Source of the DNA: Alphaproteobacteria bacterium
GTDB taxonomy: Bacteria; Pseudomonadota; Alphaproteobacteria; Rs-D84
Direction of reading: 5' to 3'
NCBI GenBank assembly: GCA_015062445.1
Contig: SUUQ01000001.1
Coordinates: 183,424 to 247,423 of the forward strand
Length of the DNA: 64,000 nucleotides
The first letter of the stretch is position 1; each line of letters begins with the position of its first letter. The notes beneath the pieces were generated by a model, which was not told where the DNA came from, searched no databases, and saw nothing but the letters and a program-made list of their open reading frames with translations. A program made the position numbers and the translations under genes. This document shows, in pieces, positions 9,134-18,064 of the stretch.

Positions 9134-11068
9134 ATGAAAATATTTAAGCATATTTTTGCAATGCTGATTTGTGCCATGCCGTTTGTTGCATCGGCCCAGG
9201 TCGCAACCACTGCGGGTAACAATCTGACTGCGTGGAATGGTAATTCGGGTGCAACAAATAATAATAACTGGAATCAGATGATGAACAGCCGTACTATGGC
9301 GGTACAGAATGCGCCAACTGCGGATTTTGGAAACTGTAATTCGTTGATTTTGCGCTGTGCGCAGCCAAAGTGTTCGGGGTGTTCAACAATTGATATCGCA
9401 CGTCCAATTGTTGCAGGGTGCGTTAACAGCAATGATGCATGTAAAAAATATGGTAATGATTTAATCGAATATATTTCTGCACAGTTGGTGTCAAATGCCA
9501 ATGCCAAGGCGCAACAGCAACAGTTGGCTGCGCAGCAGGCCGCATCAGTCGCTGCACAACAGCAAAGTGCAATGCAAATGCAACAAATGCAGCAACAAAT
9601 GGCCCAAATGCAACAACAAATGCAACAGCAAAATGAACAGCAGATTGCACAGATGCAGGCCGCACTGGATGAACAAAAACAACTGACCGCCGCCGCCATG
9701 CAAGAGGTTGCAGCCCAGCAACAACAAATGCAACAGGTTTCAACACCATCAGGAAATGGTGCGTTGACCGATGCCCAGGTTGCCGCTGCGCAGGCCGGTG
9801 TGTCTGCAGATGTTCTGGCACGTGAACAAATTGCAGGACAGATTATGTCTAAGATCGAAAGTGCCGAGGTCGCATTAAAAACACTGAATGCGACAATGCA
9901 AAATGCGTTTGTTTATGCCGGATGTGATACCCGTGGAAATAACTGTTCGGGGCCAAAACGTGTCAAAACATTTAAACAAAAGGCAATGGCGTTCTTTGAA
10001 CCATATGATGCAATCGTAGACGAGGCATACGAAGGACTGGAAATGGCATTGGCCGTTGGGGTGGATGTGTCGGATGTTATTATGATGTTAAGTGGTGCAT
10101 GCAATCAATGGGGAAAATTCCTGTGTGTGGGCGAAGGAACAGAACATAAGCCAACAAAATATGATGATAAAAATTGTCAAAACGGTCGGTCAATAAAAGT
10201 GGGGTATGTAAAAGGCGGTATGGAGTGCACACCAAATATGGCGGTGCCGCCCCAGGATGATGCGCGCTGTACGTTGACCAGTTTAATTGGTAGTGATGGC
10301 GATAACGAAGATGTTTATCGTGAATGGTTGGACGAAAACTATGAAGGTGACCGGCTGGTGCGTGTGGGGTGTGCAACGTCTGCGTTGGATTCGATTTCAA
10401 TATTTGGTCGCAGAAACAGTAAACGTGGAACGTCACTGGATTTGGATACGTTGGAAAGAATATTGTTACAGGATTCGCCGGAATATATCGGAAATAACAG
10501 ATATATGCGGGGCAGTGCCGATCCATTTACAGAACGTATGAAATACTGTGCGTTAACACCAAATGGATATCAGATATTATTAAATGCCGTGCACAGTAAA
10601 AAATTGCCCAAGAAAATTTGTGTGGATAATAACACACTGACCAATAATTTTAAGTTTGGTGGACCTGTTGCCGCAAATGCATTCGGTGGAACAGGGTTGG
10701 ACAGTTCGATTGTTTCGTCTGCATATGATAATAGAACATGTGATTCGTGGAAAACACTGGCACCACAGGGATGTGGAACAGAATGGGATGGAAAGAATGC
10801 ACGTTGTGTTGTGACCGGGGATTGTAAATTTACAGGTGAAGCCATTGTGACAACTGCAGTATTGACCAAATTTAATGCAGATAATGCAAAGAAGGTGGCA
10901 GATTTAACTGCGGCAGCAAAGTGCACTGGTGCTGGGATATGGGTAAAATCTGGTCCAGGAATGTTTGGTGGAACCGTTTGTTATTGTGGTGATATGGTGA
11001 TAAATATCGATAAGCAAGAATGCGAAAAAGATTATCAGACAAATAAATTAATAATAAAAGATAAATAA
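9134..11068 (+). CDS. Secreted protein with a Gln/Met-rich coiled coil, function unknown
   Basis: 644 residues with a clear Sec signal peptide (about 1-22, ending VASA). A Cys-containing segment (about 64-110) leads into a long Gln/Ala/Met-rich stretch (about 120-205) built of QQQ and QMQQQM runs that should form a coiled coil. The rest is a Cys-containing globular part with several CxxC-like pairs, for example near GDCKF and VCYCGD. I do not recognise a family. The start follows AGAGAG. The next gene overlaps its stop by one base (TAATG), so the two products are probably coupled and may interact in the periplasm or at the surface. Confidence 0.75.
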   Translation: MKIFKHIFAMLICAMPFVASAQVATTAGNNLTAWNGNSGATNNNNWNQMMNSRTMAVQNAPTADFGNCNSLILRCAQPKCSGCSTIDIARPIVAGCVNSNDACKKYGNDLIEYISAQLVSNANAKAQQQQLAAQQAASVAAQQQSAMQMQQMQQQMAQMQQQMQQQNEQQIAQMQAALDEQKQLTAAAMQEVAAQQQQMQQVSTPSGNGALTDAQVAAAQAGVSADVLAREQIAGQIMSKIESAEVALKTLNATMQNAFVYAGCDTRGNNCSGPKRVKTFKQKAMAFFEPYDAIVDEAYEGLEMALAVGVDVSDVIMMLSGACNQWGKFLCVGEGTEHKPTKYDDKNCQNGRSIKVGYVKGGMECTPNMAVPPQDDARCTLTSLIGSDGDNEDVYREWLDENYEGDRLVRVGCATSALDSISIFGRRNSKRGTSLDLDTLERILLQDSPEYIGNNRYMRGSADPFTERMKYCALTPNGYQILLNAVHSKKLPKKICVDNNTLTNNFKFGGPVAANAFGGTGLDSSIVSSAYDNRTCDSWKTLAPQGCGTEWDGKNARCVVTGDCKFTGEAIVTTAVLTKFNADNAKKVADLTAAAKCTGAGIWVKSGPGMFGGTVCYCGDMVINIDKQECEKDYQTNKLIIKDK

Positions 11069-11826
11069 TGGATTGTATTAAGAAGTTATATTTTGGATGT
11101 TGTTATTGTGTTCGCATATTATTGATTGCGGTGTGTTTTGCCATGCCGGCGGTGGCGGCGGATAACGGCTGTGATGACGAAGATAATGATATGATTGCCG
11201 CAGAATTGGCACTGTGTTCAACGCATGCGTATAATATCGGTGCACAGACAAATCCAACTGGGGCAGACCGTGATTTAATGCGGGATGTTATCGCAATGAA
11301 AACAACACTGATTACACAGCAAATGTACAAACAGTACGAAGAAATGGAATCTTTGTTGCGGCGGTTGAAAACACAACTGGAAAAGGCAGTGCTGACCACA
11401 GGATTGCAGGCCAAGGGGGCCGATGTGGGTGGTTCTTCGTCCGGTGGTGGTACGTCTTTTAAGTCGGATGACAGAAATATCTTTATGGCAGGGGTCAAGA
11501 ATTGTAATAATGAGTTATTACCGACTGATGTGATGACTTGTTTAAACAGTAATATGAATACAATTTCAAATATGTCGGGAAATGGTAGCGAAGTTAATGC
11601 TGAGTTGGCAAAACAGTTGGCGAATGATTTTAGTTTGTTGAATTTAACAAGTGTTAGTGGAACCTCGTGTACAACAATATCTAAAACGAATAATAAAGAC
11701 TGTTTGAAGGATAAGGAAATTCGAAAGAAAAAAGATTTTCAGGAGTGTTTTGATAATATGCGTGCATGTTTAAGAAGCAAGAGTTATGAATTGTCAAAAC
11801 CGGCATCGCAACAAAACAGAAAATAA
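11068..11826 (+). CDS. Secreted protein coupled to the Gln-rich protein, function unknown
   Basis: 252 residues. The N-terminus MDCIKKLYFGCCYCVRILL leads into a hydrophobic signal segment ending AVAA (about residue 31). A helical region with heptad character (about 80-115, MYKQYEEMESLLRRLKTQLEKA) and a Gly/Ser-rich linker follow. The C-terminal half has several Cys residues and ends in a highly charged tail. No known domain is recognised. The start overlaps the previous stop by one base, and a strong terminator follows ten bases after its own stop, so this pair forms a two-gene operon. Confidence 0.72.
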   Translation: MDCIKKLYFGCCYCVRILLIAVCFAMPAVAADNGCDDEDNDMIAAELALCSTHAYNIGAQTNPTGADRDLMRDVIAMKTTLITQQMYKQYEEMESLLRRLKTQLEKAVLTTGLQAKGADVGGSSSGGGTSFKSDDRNIFMAGVKNCNNELLPTDVMTCLNSNMNTISNMSGNGSEVNAELAKQLANDFSLLNLTSVSGTSCTTISKTNNKDCLKDKEIRKKKDFQECFDNMRACLRSKSYELSKPASQQNRK

Positions 11827-11835
11827 TAATTTTTA

Positions 11836-11862
11836 CACCCGCATTTGCGGGTGTTTTTTTAT
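11836..11862 (+). terminator. Rho-independent terminator
   Basis: CACCCGC / GCGGGTG stem with a short ATTT loop followed by seven T residues, directly after the two-gene secreted-protein operon. Confidence 0.9.
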
Positions 11863-11884
11863 CCTTTTATATTATCACGGGTTG

Positions 11885-11893
11885 TGGTATAAT
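11885..11893 (+). promoter_or_regulatory. Extended -10 promoter element
   Basis: TGGTATAAT (TATAAT at 11888-11893) lies 22 bases upstream of the ATG of the outer-membrane protein gene, with AAGGAG between them. No good -35 box is seen, as is common for extended -10 promoters. Confidence 0.6.
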
Positions 11894-11915
11894 TTACCAA
11901 AAGGAGTTTTGTATC

Positions 11916-13208
11916 ATGAAAAAAATTGGATCTTTATTTGTTGGGGCGCTGGTCGCAATGGGCGCAGTTAATGCAGATGCCGCAACCAACTGGGGGACAC
12001 GCGCAGGGTCCAGTGCAGACCTGACAGGGGCACCCGCAACACGTACACGGGAAAATGTTAACTATGAAAAATATAAAACACGTACGTTAACAAAAACATA
12101 CGAGGCAAAAGATGCAGCAGATTTGTACTATGCAAAACCTGCAAATCGCAGCGCACTGTATAAACAATACCAGGGGGCAAATTCGTCCGCAGCAACCGCA
12201 ACAAAAGTAACCACGCGTACAACACGGTCGGAAACGCTGGTTAATAAAATGAAACGCAAATATTATCTGGCACATCCGTTCTTTCAGCCGCTGGGCGGAA
12301 AATTTGGGTCGATTACGGATCTGTCGTATGGAACAAATTCGTATGATTTTAAGATAAATCAGACACTGCCAGTGTGGAATGAAAATGATGCAGAATATCA
12401 AAATGTCTTGGATGGTATCGGGGCAAAATGGGATGCAACTCGTATCGCAGTCAAAGAAGATTTCAGCTATGGTATCACAGATACAATCGCAGTGCTGGGG
12501 ATGGCACAGTATGAAATGAATGAATTTAAATTCGAATGGGATGATGGATCGCCATCAGAAAAAATGGATGATAATAATCTGAATCTGTTTGGACTGGGGG
12601 CACAGTGGCGATTCGTCGATAACCCAAAATGGATTGGTATGGCATCGGCATATTTCCAGCATCAAAAAGATGTTTCAAATAATTTCTTGCTGGAATTAAA
12701 GGCGGGGTACAAGGTCGCACGTTCAACAATTTATGGTTTGGCACGTGGTTGGTATTTGGATCTGGATGCAAATTCATATGGTAATGGGATCAGTGGACAC
12801 GGTGTCGATGGCAGTGCAGCACTGATGTATATCCCATATCAGGTCGGTGATACCAGTGCAATGTATGTCGAAGGTGGTATCGGTGTGTTCAGTGTGCTGA
12901 ATGAAGACTGGACATTGAATGTAGAGGCAATCTTTGGAAATTATGACTGGCACAACCAGGGAAATATCAAGGCCGCAATCGGTTGGCAGCCAAATGATTG
13001 GTTCGCATTAAATCTGTACGCAAAAACGGTATTCGTGGACAGCGCAGATGGAAAAACACTGGATCTGTTTTGGATGGAACCGGGTATAAAAGCCCAGGCA
13101 CCAGGCGGGACAGAATTTTATCTGGATCAACTGACAAAAATCGGAACAGTTGATTTGGATAACTATGCAGAAATGTCGGTGGGGCTGCAGGTTATATTCC
13201 AGTTCTGA
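11916..13208 (+). CDS. Outer-membrane beta-barrel protein, function unknown
   Basis: 430 residues. A signal peptide (about 1-22, ending NADA) precedes a basic, Thr-rich, low-hydrophobicity region (about 25-110) that is probably periplasmic or a plug. After that come many alternating amphipathic strands with aromatic girdles (for example AALMYIPYQVGD and WFALNLYAKTVF). The protein ends in IFQF, the C-terminal Phe signal read by the BAM complex. Porin-like or adhesin-like roles are both possible. It has its own extended -10 promoter, a good AAGGAG site, and a terminator after the stop. Confidence 0.78.
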   Translation: MKKIGSLFVGALVAMGAVNADAATNWGTRAGSSADLTGAPATRTRENVNYEKYKTRTLTKTYEAKDAADLYYAKPANRSALYKQYQGANSSAATATKVTTRTTRSETLVNKMKRKYYLAHPFFQPLGGKFGSITDLSYGTNSYDFKINQTLPVWNENDAEYQNVLDGIGAKWDATRIAVKEDFSYGITDTIAVLGMAQYEMNEFKFEWDDGSPSEKMDDNNLNLFGLGAQWRFVDNPKWIGMASAYFQHQKDVSNNFLLELKAGYKVARSTIYGLARGWYLDLDANSYGNGISGHGVDGSAALMYIPYQVGDTSAMYVEGGIGVFSVLNEDWTLNVEAIFGNYDWHNQGNIKAAIGWQPNDWFALNLYAKTVFVDSADGKTLDLFWMEPGIKAQAPGGTEFYLDQLTKIGTVDLDNYAEMSVGLQVIFQF

Positions 13209-13224
13209 TGGAAAATATTGTAAA

Positions 13225-13258
13225 TGTTCCCCCAGGGGTTGGGGGAACATTTTGTTTT
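13225..13258 (+). terminator. Rho-independent terminator
   Basis: TGTTCCCCC / GGGGGAACA stem followed by a T-rich tail (TTTTGTTTTTG), between two outer-membrane protein genes. Confidence 0.8.
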
Positions 13259-13286
13259 TGTAATCGGTTATTTCAGGAGAGAGGCA

Positions 13287-14024
13287 ATGCATAAAATTCT
13301 GGTGGCAATGTGTGTGTGTTTGGGGATGATGGCTGGTAATGTCGCAGCGGCAAATGATTTGGGACATGATACGTCTGACCCGCTGTTCTTGCAACAACAA
13401 GATGAAATTTTTACCCAATCTGCAATTACGTATTGGGATCATATCTTGCGGGTGGGGCAGTCTGTGTCGTATGGGATGAATAATCGATTCGCACTGGGGG
13501 CGAATGTGCATTATCAACATGACTTTAACGGCGATGAAGACGGTTTTTCCGCAATCGATGTTGGCGGTGTGTATCGGGTCGCAAATGCCAGTGATAATAA
13601 TGCAAATATAATTTCTGATGTCTTGGTCGGGTTCAAGTTCGGCGGCAGTTCAGATGTGCGGACCCCGGATTATGCAGATTCTACGTACTATGTTGGTTTG
13701 CGATTCGGACGCCAATGGGCAGGGATGACACTGGCCGCAACGGTTAAATCAACGTGGGTGTTTGATGATGAACGCGGGGTCGCATTTTTGGACTTTTCGC
13801 CCGAGGCATACTTTCGTACCGCGCCAGATTGGCGGGTCGGAACAGGGCTGACCATACGCAAGGCAACACATAAAGATCCAATTTATCATACCGACTATGA
13901 CCAAGAATGGTTGCACTTGAAACTGGTTCGGCAATATGGGCGCACCCAGTATATCGGGCATGTGGACTATGAATTCGAATCTGATGATGCACAGGTTGGG
14001 GCACGCATCAACATCCTGTTCTGA
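13287..14024 (+). CDS. Outer-membrane beta-barrel protein (small), function unknown
   Basis: 245 residues with a signal peptide (about 1-22, ending NVAAA). The body alternates short amphipathic strands and acidic turns (for example FALGANVHYQHDF, VLVGFKFGG) and finishes with RINILF, a BAM-type C-terminal Phe signal. The start at 13287 follows AGGAGAGAGG; an upstream in-frame ATG at 13224 lies inside the terminator and is rejected. It is shorter than, and not obviously similar to, the 430-residue barrel just upstream. A hairpin-repeat block begins at its stop codon. Confidence 0.77.
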   Translation: MHKILVAMCVCLGMMAGNVAAANDLGHDTSDPLFLQQQDEIFTQSAITYWDHILRVGQSVSYGMNNRFALGANVHYQHDFNGDEDGFSAIDVGGVYRVANASDNNANIISDVLVGFKFGGSSDVRTPDYADSTYYVGLRFGRQWAGMTLAATVKSTWVFDDERGVAFLDFSPEAYFRTAPDWRVGTGLTIRKATHKDPIYHTDYDQEWLHLKLVRQYGRTQYIGHVDYEFESDDAQVGARINILF

Positions 14025-14333
14025 AAAATAAATTATAATAATTCATCTATGGGCGGGGGCGACAACTCATGTAGCGTTTGTACACTACGTTGTCGCCCCC
14101 ATCCCATATCTAAATCATTCTAATTTATTTTACGCATCTGATGTGCTGTGTGCGGGTGTGGGCATCTTATGTAACGTTATGTACACTGCGATGCCCGATT
14201 TGGTTTTATCTAAATCATTCTAATTTATTTTACGCACCTGATGTGCTGTGTGTGGGAACGGGCAACTCATGTAACGTCTTGTACACATCGTTGTCGCCCC
14301 CATCTCGTATCTAAATCATTCTAATTTATTTCT
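14025..14333. repeat. Intergenic hairpin repeat, block B (three tandem units, about 100-bp period)
   Basis: Three units, each with a GC-rich hairpin around a TGTACA-containing loop, separated by a shared AT-rich tail (TAAATCATTC at 14111, 14211 and 14312). Unit 1 has a perfect stem GGGGGCGACAAC / GTTGTCGCCCCC; units 2 and 3 keep the fold with changed pairs. Roughly the first 130 bases are nearly identical to block C at 59603. This fills the whole gap between the upstream barrel gene and rarA, and its tail overlaps the rarA stop codon. No gene is seen in it. Confidence 0.85.
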
Positions 14334-15600
14334 TTTCGGATTGTATCTTTTCACGCAAACTGTCCCAGTATTCCAGACGTTTCTTGATTTCACGTTCAAA
14401 ACCACGTTCAATGGGATAATAAAATTTTTGGCGACCCATTGATTCAGGAAAACAGTTTTGGCCAGAAAAGCCAGTGGCTGTGTCTGGGTCATAGATATAG
14501 CCCGCATTATAGCCCAGATTCTTCATCATTTTTGTTGGGGCATTTAATATATTCTTGGGGGGCATTAAACTGCCTGTTTCACGGGCGGCGGCATAGGCCG
14601 CCTTTTGTGCGCGATAGTTGCCAATACTTTTTGGGGCTGTTCCCAGGTATATAACCAGTTGGGTCAGCGCCAAATCCCCTTCGGGACTGCCCAATCTTTC
14701 GTATGCAGACCAGGCCGCAATTGCAATTTGCAGTGCGTTCGGGTCTGCCAGGCCAATATCTTCGACCGCAAATCGGGTCAGACGGCGAAATATGTACATG
14801 GGATCCTGGCCAGATGTCATCATGCGGGCCGTCCAATATAATGCCGCATCGGTATCACTGGCACGCAGTGATTTATGTACCGCAGATATTAAATTATAGT
14901 GTTCGTCCCCGGATTTGTCAGACAGTGGTGGGCGCCGCTGTACGGCAGAAACCAACGTATCGGGGGTTAATAGTTCTGAAAAATTTGCGTTAAATAAATA
15001 TTCAACTGTGTTTAATAAAAATCGGGCATCGCCATCGGCCATCTGGGCCATGTGAATGCGGGCTGCATCGTCTAAAGGTAATTTTTTGCCCGTGAATTCT
15101 TCGGCACGTGTCATCAATGTTAATAAATCTTCGCTGGCCAGCGGTGACAGTACCCCAACGTGGCATCGTGATAGTAATGCGTTGTTCAAATTAAAACTGG
15201 GGTTTTCGGTTGTGGCGCCAATAAACACAACTGTCCCGTCTTCTAGATAAGGCAGCAGGGTGTCCTGTTGTGTTTTGTTAAAACGGTGAATTTCATCAAT
15301 GAACAGCAAGGTGCCACGGCCAATATCACGATTCATGCGGGCCGCATCCATTGCCTTTTTAATGTCAGATGTGCCAGAAAATACCGCAGACATTGGTACA
15401 AAATCCATGTCAACACTGTTCGCCAGGGCACGTGCAATGGTCGTCTTGCCACAGCCGGGGGGACCCCATAAAATTAAATTCGATAATTTCTGATTGTCAA
15501 CCATACGACGTACCAGACCGTTTTCACCCAATAATGTTGTTTGCCCAACAACATCGTCAATCGTATTTGGACGCATTAAATCGGCAAGTGGACGTGTCAT
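14326..15600 (-). CDS. rarA: RarA (MgsA) AAA+ ATPase, replication-associated recombination protein
   Basis: 424 residues. The AAA+ core shows Walker A WGPPGCGKTT (about 45-54), Walker B LLFIDEIHRF and sensor 1 GATTENPSF. The C-terminal part, with DIGLADPNAL and the YLGTAPKS motif, matches the RarA tetramerisation domain. RarA acts at stalled forks and on single-stranded DNA ends, interacting with SSB. The gene stands alone on the minus strand between two plus-strand groups. Its stop codon overlaps the tail of hairpin-repeat block B. Confidence 0.95.
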   Translation of the reverse strand: MTRPLADLMRPNTIDDVVGQTTLLGENGLVRRMVDNQKLSNLILWGPPGCGKTTIARALANSVDMDFVPMSAVFSGTSDIKKAMDAARMNRDIGRGTLLFIDEIHRFNKTQQDTLLPYLEDGTVVFIGATTENPSFNLNNALLSRCHVGVLSPLASEDLLTLMTRAEEFTGKKLPLDDAARIHMAQMADGDARFLLNTVEYLFNANFSELLTPDTLVSAVQRRPPLSDKSGDEHYNLISAVHKSLRASDTDAALYWTARMMTSGQDPMYIFRRLTRFAVEDIGLADPNALQIAIAAWSAYERLGSPEGDLALTQLVIYLGTAPKSIGNYRAQKAAYAAARETGSLMPPKNILNAPTKMMKNLGYNAGYIYDPDTATGFSGQNCFPESMGRQKFYYPIERGFEREIKKRLEYWDSLREKIQSEKK

Positions 15601-15635
15601 GATTATTTACTTAACTTTTATTTGATGTTTATTTG

Positions 15636-15644
15636 TGGTATAAT
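15636..15644 (+). promoter_or_regulatory. Extended -10 promoter of the MucR-like gene
   Basis: TGGTATAAT (TATAAT at 15639-15644). Transcription from here would exclude the upstream ATG at 15622, which supports the GTG start at 15676. Confidence 0.6.
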
Positions 15645-15675
15645 TATTCTATTAAATTATAAAGGATTTCGCAAG

Positions 15676-16032
15676 GTGGTAAATAAAAATTCTGATTTTA
15701 CGTTGGCGGTGGCAAATCTGGCGGCGGCGGCAATAAATGCAAATCCAGAACTGACCATGGAAATGGCGGTGCAGCGGGCACGTGAAATACTGCGGGGAAC
15801 ATCAATCACACCCCAACAAATCGAAGATTCTGTGCAGCCAGATAAAATCCAATGTCTGGAAGATGGTACATGGCATGTTATGCTGCGTCGATATATAAAA
15901 CGCAGATTTAATATGACCCCAGAACAATATCGGGCAAAATGGGGGTTGCCAGATGACTATCCCTTTGTGGCACCGGCATACGCACGCAAACGTTCGAAAA
16001 TTGCAAAAAAGTCGGGATTGGGACGGAAATAA
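15676..16032 (+). CDS. MucR/Ros-family transcriptional regulator without zinc ligands
   Basis: 118 residues from the GTG at 15676. The C-terminal half, from CLEDGTWHVMLRRYIKRRF through NMTPEQYRAKWGLPDDYP to the basic end KKSGLGRK, is the MucR/Ros DNA-binding region. These proteins bind AT-rich promoters and control surface polysaccharide, motility and cell-cycle genes in alphaproteobacteria. Here the second Cys and both His of the usual C2H2 zinc finger are replaced (TWHVMLRRYIKRRF), as in a known subset of zinc-free MucR proteins. The start is set by the -10 box at 15639-15644; an ATG at 15622 lies upstream of that promoter. It is followed by the ybeY-lnt gene. Confidence 0.85.
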   Translation: MVNKNSDFTLAVANLAAAAINANPELTMEMAVQRAREILRGTSITPQQIEDSVQPDKIQCLEDGTWHVMLRRYIKRRFNMTPEQYRAKWGLPDDYPFVAPAYARKRSKIAKKSGLGRK

Positions 16033-16057
16033 ATCTTGTAAATAAAACGAGAAAAAT

Positions 16058-18052
16058 ATGAAAGTATTTGTTGATGTGCATGATAAGCGGTGGAACAAGG
16101 TTAATGTCGATTTCAAAAAAATCGCAAGTGTCGTTGCAGGGGCAAAATATAAAAATGCAGAAGTGTCAATTATTCTGACCGATGATTCAGAAATTCATCA
16201 GATAAATAAACAATATCGCAATGTTGATAAGCCAACAAATGTTCTGTCGTTTGAACTGGGGGATGATGTGTTGCTGGGGGATATTTATATATCATATGAC
16301 ACGGTTAAAAAAGAAGCACGTGAACAAGAAATTTCTTTTCATGACCATGTGGCCCATATGGTGGTGCATGGAATGCTGCATCTGATGGGGTATGACCATA
16401 TCACAGATGATGAAGCACAAATTATGGAGTTCAAGGAAATAAAGGTGTTGCAAAAAATGGGAATAAATAATCCGTATGCAGATGATGTGTGTTGTGTAAA
16501 TGGTGACTGTTGTCCGGGGGCACGATTTGTTGCGTGGAAAAATAAATTGAAAATTCGTGAAAATGGTCTGGTGCAATATTTGCTGTACGCACTGTTTGGT
16601 GCGGTTGCCAGTTTTGGTTTCGCACCATTTTATCAATGGTGGTGGACAATAATTGGTATTGGTGGGGCATATTGGCTGACCGTCAGAAATAATAATATCG
16701 GGGGATTTTGGAAATCGTTGGGACGGGTGGCACCATTTGGGGCAATGTATGCGATTGCTATGTTCTGGTGGACGTTGCATTCGATATATGTGGTGCCAGA
16801 ACTGACCCAGCAATTTGCAATTTGGACCGTCCCAGGTGTCGTTGGGTTGGCAATCGCAGGTGTGTTAATTTTTTCATGGCCATTTGTTGCATTGGTCAGG
16901 TGCCAGGGTAGGGCGATTAAAAGAGTGGTTGTCTTTGCAACAGTTTGGACGTTGGTGCTGTGGGCACGGGAATGGATGTTCACAGGGTTCCCGTGGAATC
17001 CAATTGCAAATATAACAATGCAAATACCAATCGTGGCAAATTCAATGGCGCTGTGGGGTGCGTTGGGGCTGACGTTCGTTATCGTTGGTGGAACGGCTGC
17101 GGTGGTAGAATTTTGCAGAAAACCAAAACTGAAATCAACAGGTGCAATCTGCGCGGCATTTGTGGCGGTGATGATTGTTGGGGCGGTCGCAGGTTGGAAA
17201 AATATGCAGTTGGCAGATGTCGGATATGCAGATGAAAATGTTTTAATTCGAATCGTTCAGCCCGCAACCAGTCAATCACAAAAGGCAACACATAATCGAG
17301 ATGCAGCAATCGCACAGGCCGAAGATAATCTGAAAAATTTGTTCCAGTTGGCAATGCAACCGGGAAATCCAGAAATTATTATTTTCCCAGAAACAACGTA
17401 TCCGTTTGTTGTGATGGCACATGATAAAATTGAATTTGTTGCCGCAATAAATAAACCTGTTATCATGGGGGCAATGTCAATTGATTCTGGTGGGCTGTTC
17501 AATTCAATGATTGTGACACAGCCATCAGGTGAAATAGATAAAATTTACAGCAAATCGCACCTGGTGCCGTTTGGTGAATATAAACCAATGGGAATATTGC
17601 CGGCACCTGTTAATCTGACACCGGGGACTGGGCCAGAAATCATCGAGGTTGTGGGATTTAATTTTGTGCCGGCGGTATGTTATGAGGTGATTTTTTCCGA
17701 TTCGCTGATGCCACAGGGAAATACAGAACGGTTAAATGCAATTGTTAATATTACAAATGATAACTGGTTCGGAAATACACCGGGAACATATCAGCATTTG
17801 GATATGGTGCGGCGATATGCAATCGAATCGGGGTTGCCTGTGGTCAGGGCAAACTATTCTGGAATCAGTGCATTTGTTGCGTCTGATGGCGAGGTGGTTT
17901 CTGCATTGCCAGTCGGTCAGCCAGGGGTCTTGGACGGATTTGTCTGGGGCGGGCATAAAACACCATATCGGGTAATCGGACTGAATGGATGGATGATTAT
18001 TATACTGATTGTCGCTGTGGTGGTTGTGCGTTGGACGGAAAAACAAGAATAA
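16058..18052 (+). CDS. ybeY-lnt: YbeY endoribonuclease fused to apolipoprotein N-acyltransferase Lnt
   Basis: A single 664-residue frame holding two complete enzymes. Residues 1-145 are YbeY, the metal-dependent RNase for 16S rRNA maturation and quality control, with HGMLHLMGYDH (His104, His108, His114). A short Cys-rich linker (CCVNGDCC, about 145-152) leads to Lnt (about 165-664), with N-terminal membrane helices and a nitrilase domain keeping the triad Glu445 (FPETTYP), Lys499 (YSKSHLVPFGEY) and Cys541 (PAVCYEV). Lnt adds the third acyl chain to lipoproteins on the periplasmic face. In many alphaproteobacteria ybeY and lnt are near neighbours separated by a corC-like gene; here that gene is gone and no stop separates the two. 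The window contains several lipoproteins and lolA, which depend on Lnt. Confidence 0.93.
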   Translation: MKVFVDVHDKRWNKVNVDFKKIASVVAGAKYKNAEVSIILTDDSEIHQINKQYRNVDKPTNVLSFELGDDVLLGDIYISYDTVKKEAREQEISFHDHVAHMVVHGMLHLMGYDHITDDEAQIMEFKEIKVLQKMGINNPYADDVCCVNGDCCPGARFVAWKNKLKIRENGLVQYLLYALFGAVASFGFAPFYQWWWTIIGIGGAYWLTVRNNNIGGFWKSLGRVAPFGAMYAIAMFWWTLHSIYVVPELTQQFAIWTVPGVVGLAIAGVLIFSWPFVALVRCQGRAIKRVVVFATVWTLVLWAREWMFTGFPWNPIANITMQIPIVANSMALWGALGLTFVIVGGTAAVVEFCRKPKLKSTGAICAAFVAVMIVGAVAGWKNMQLADVGYADENVLIRIVQPATSQSQKATHNRDAAIAQAEDNLKNLFQLAMQPGNPEIIIFPETTYPFVVMAHDKIEFVAAINKPVIMGAMSIDSGGLFNSMIVTQPSGEIDKIYSKSHLVPFGEYKPMGILPAPVNLTPGTGPEIIEVVGFNFVPAVCYEVIFSDSLMPQGNTERLNAIVNITNDNWFGNTPGTYQHLDMVRRYAIESGLPVVRANYSGISAFVASDGEVVSALPVGQPGVLDGFVWGGHKTPYRVIGLNGWMIIILIVAVVVVRWTEKQE

Positions 18053-18064
18053 AATAAAGATTTT

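Noticed and set aside
9274..9699. Cys-rich minus-strand ORF opposite the Gln-rich coiled coil
   Set aside because: The Cys run is simply the complement of repeated CAA/CAG/GCA codons of a real plus-strand gene.
14025..14333. Tandem repeats with a period of about 100 bp looked at first like a CRISPR array
   Set aside because: Only three units, the whole unit is similar (no unique spacers), each unit folds as a hairpin, and no cas genes are nearby.
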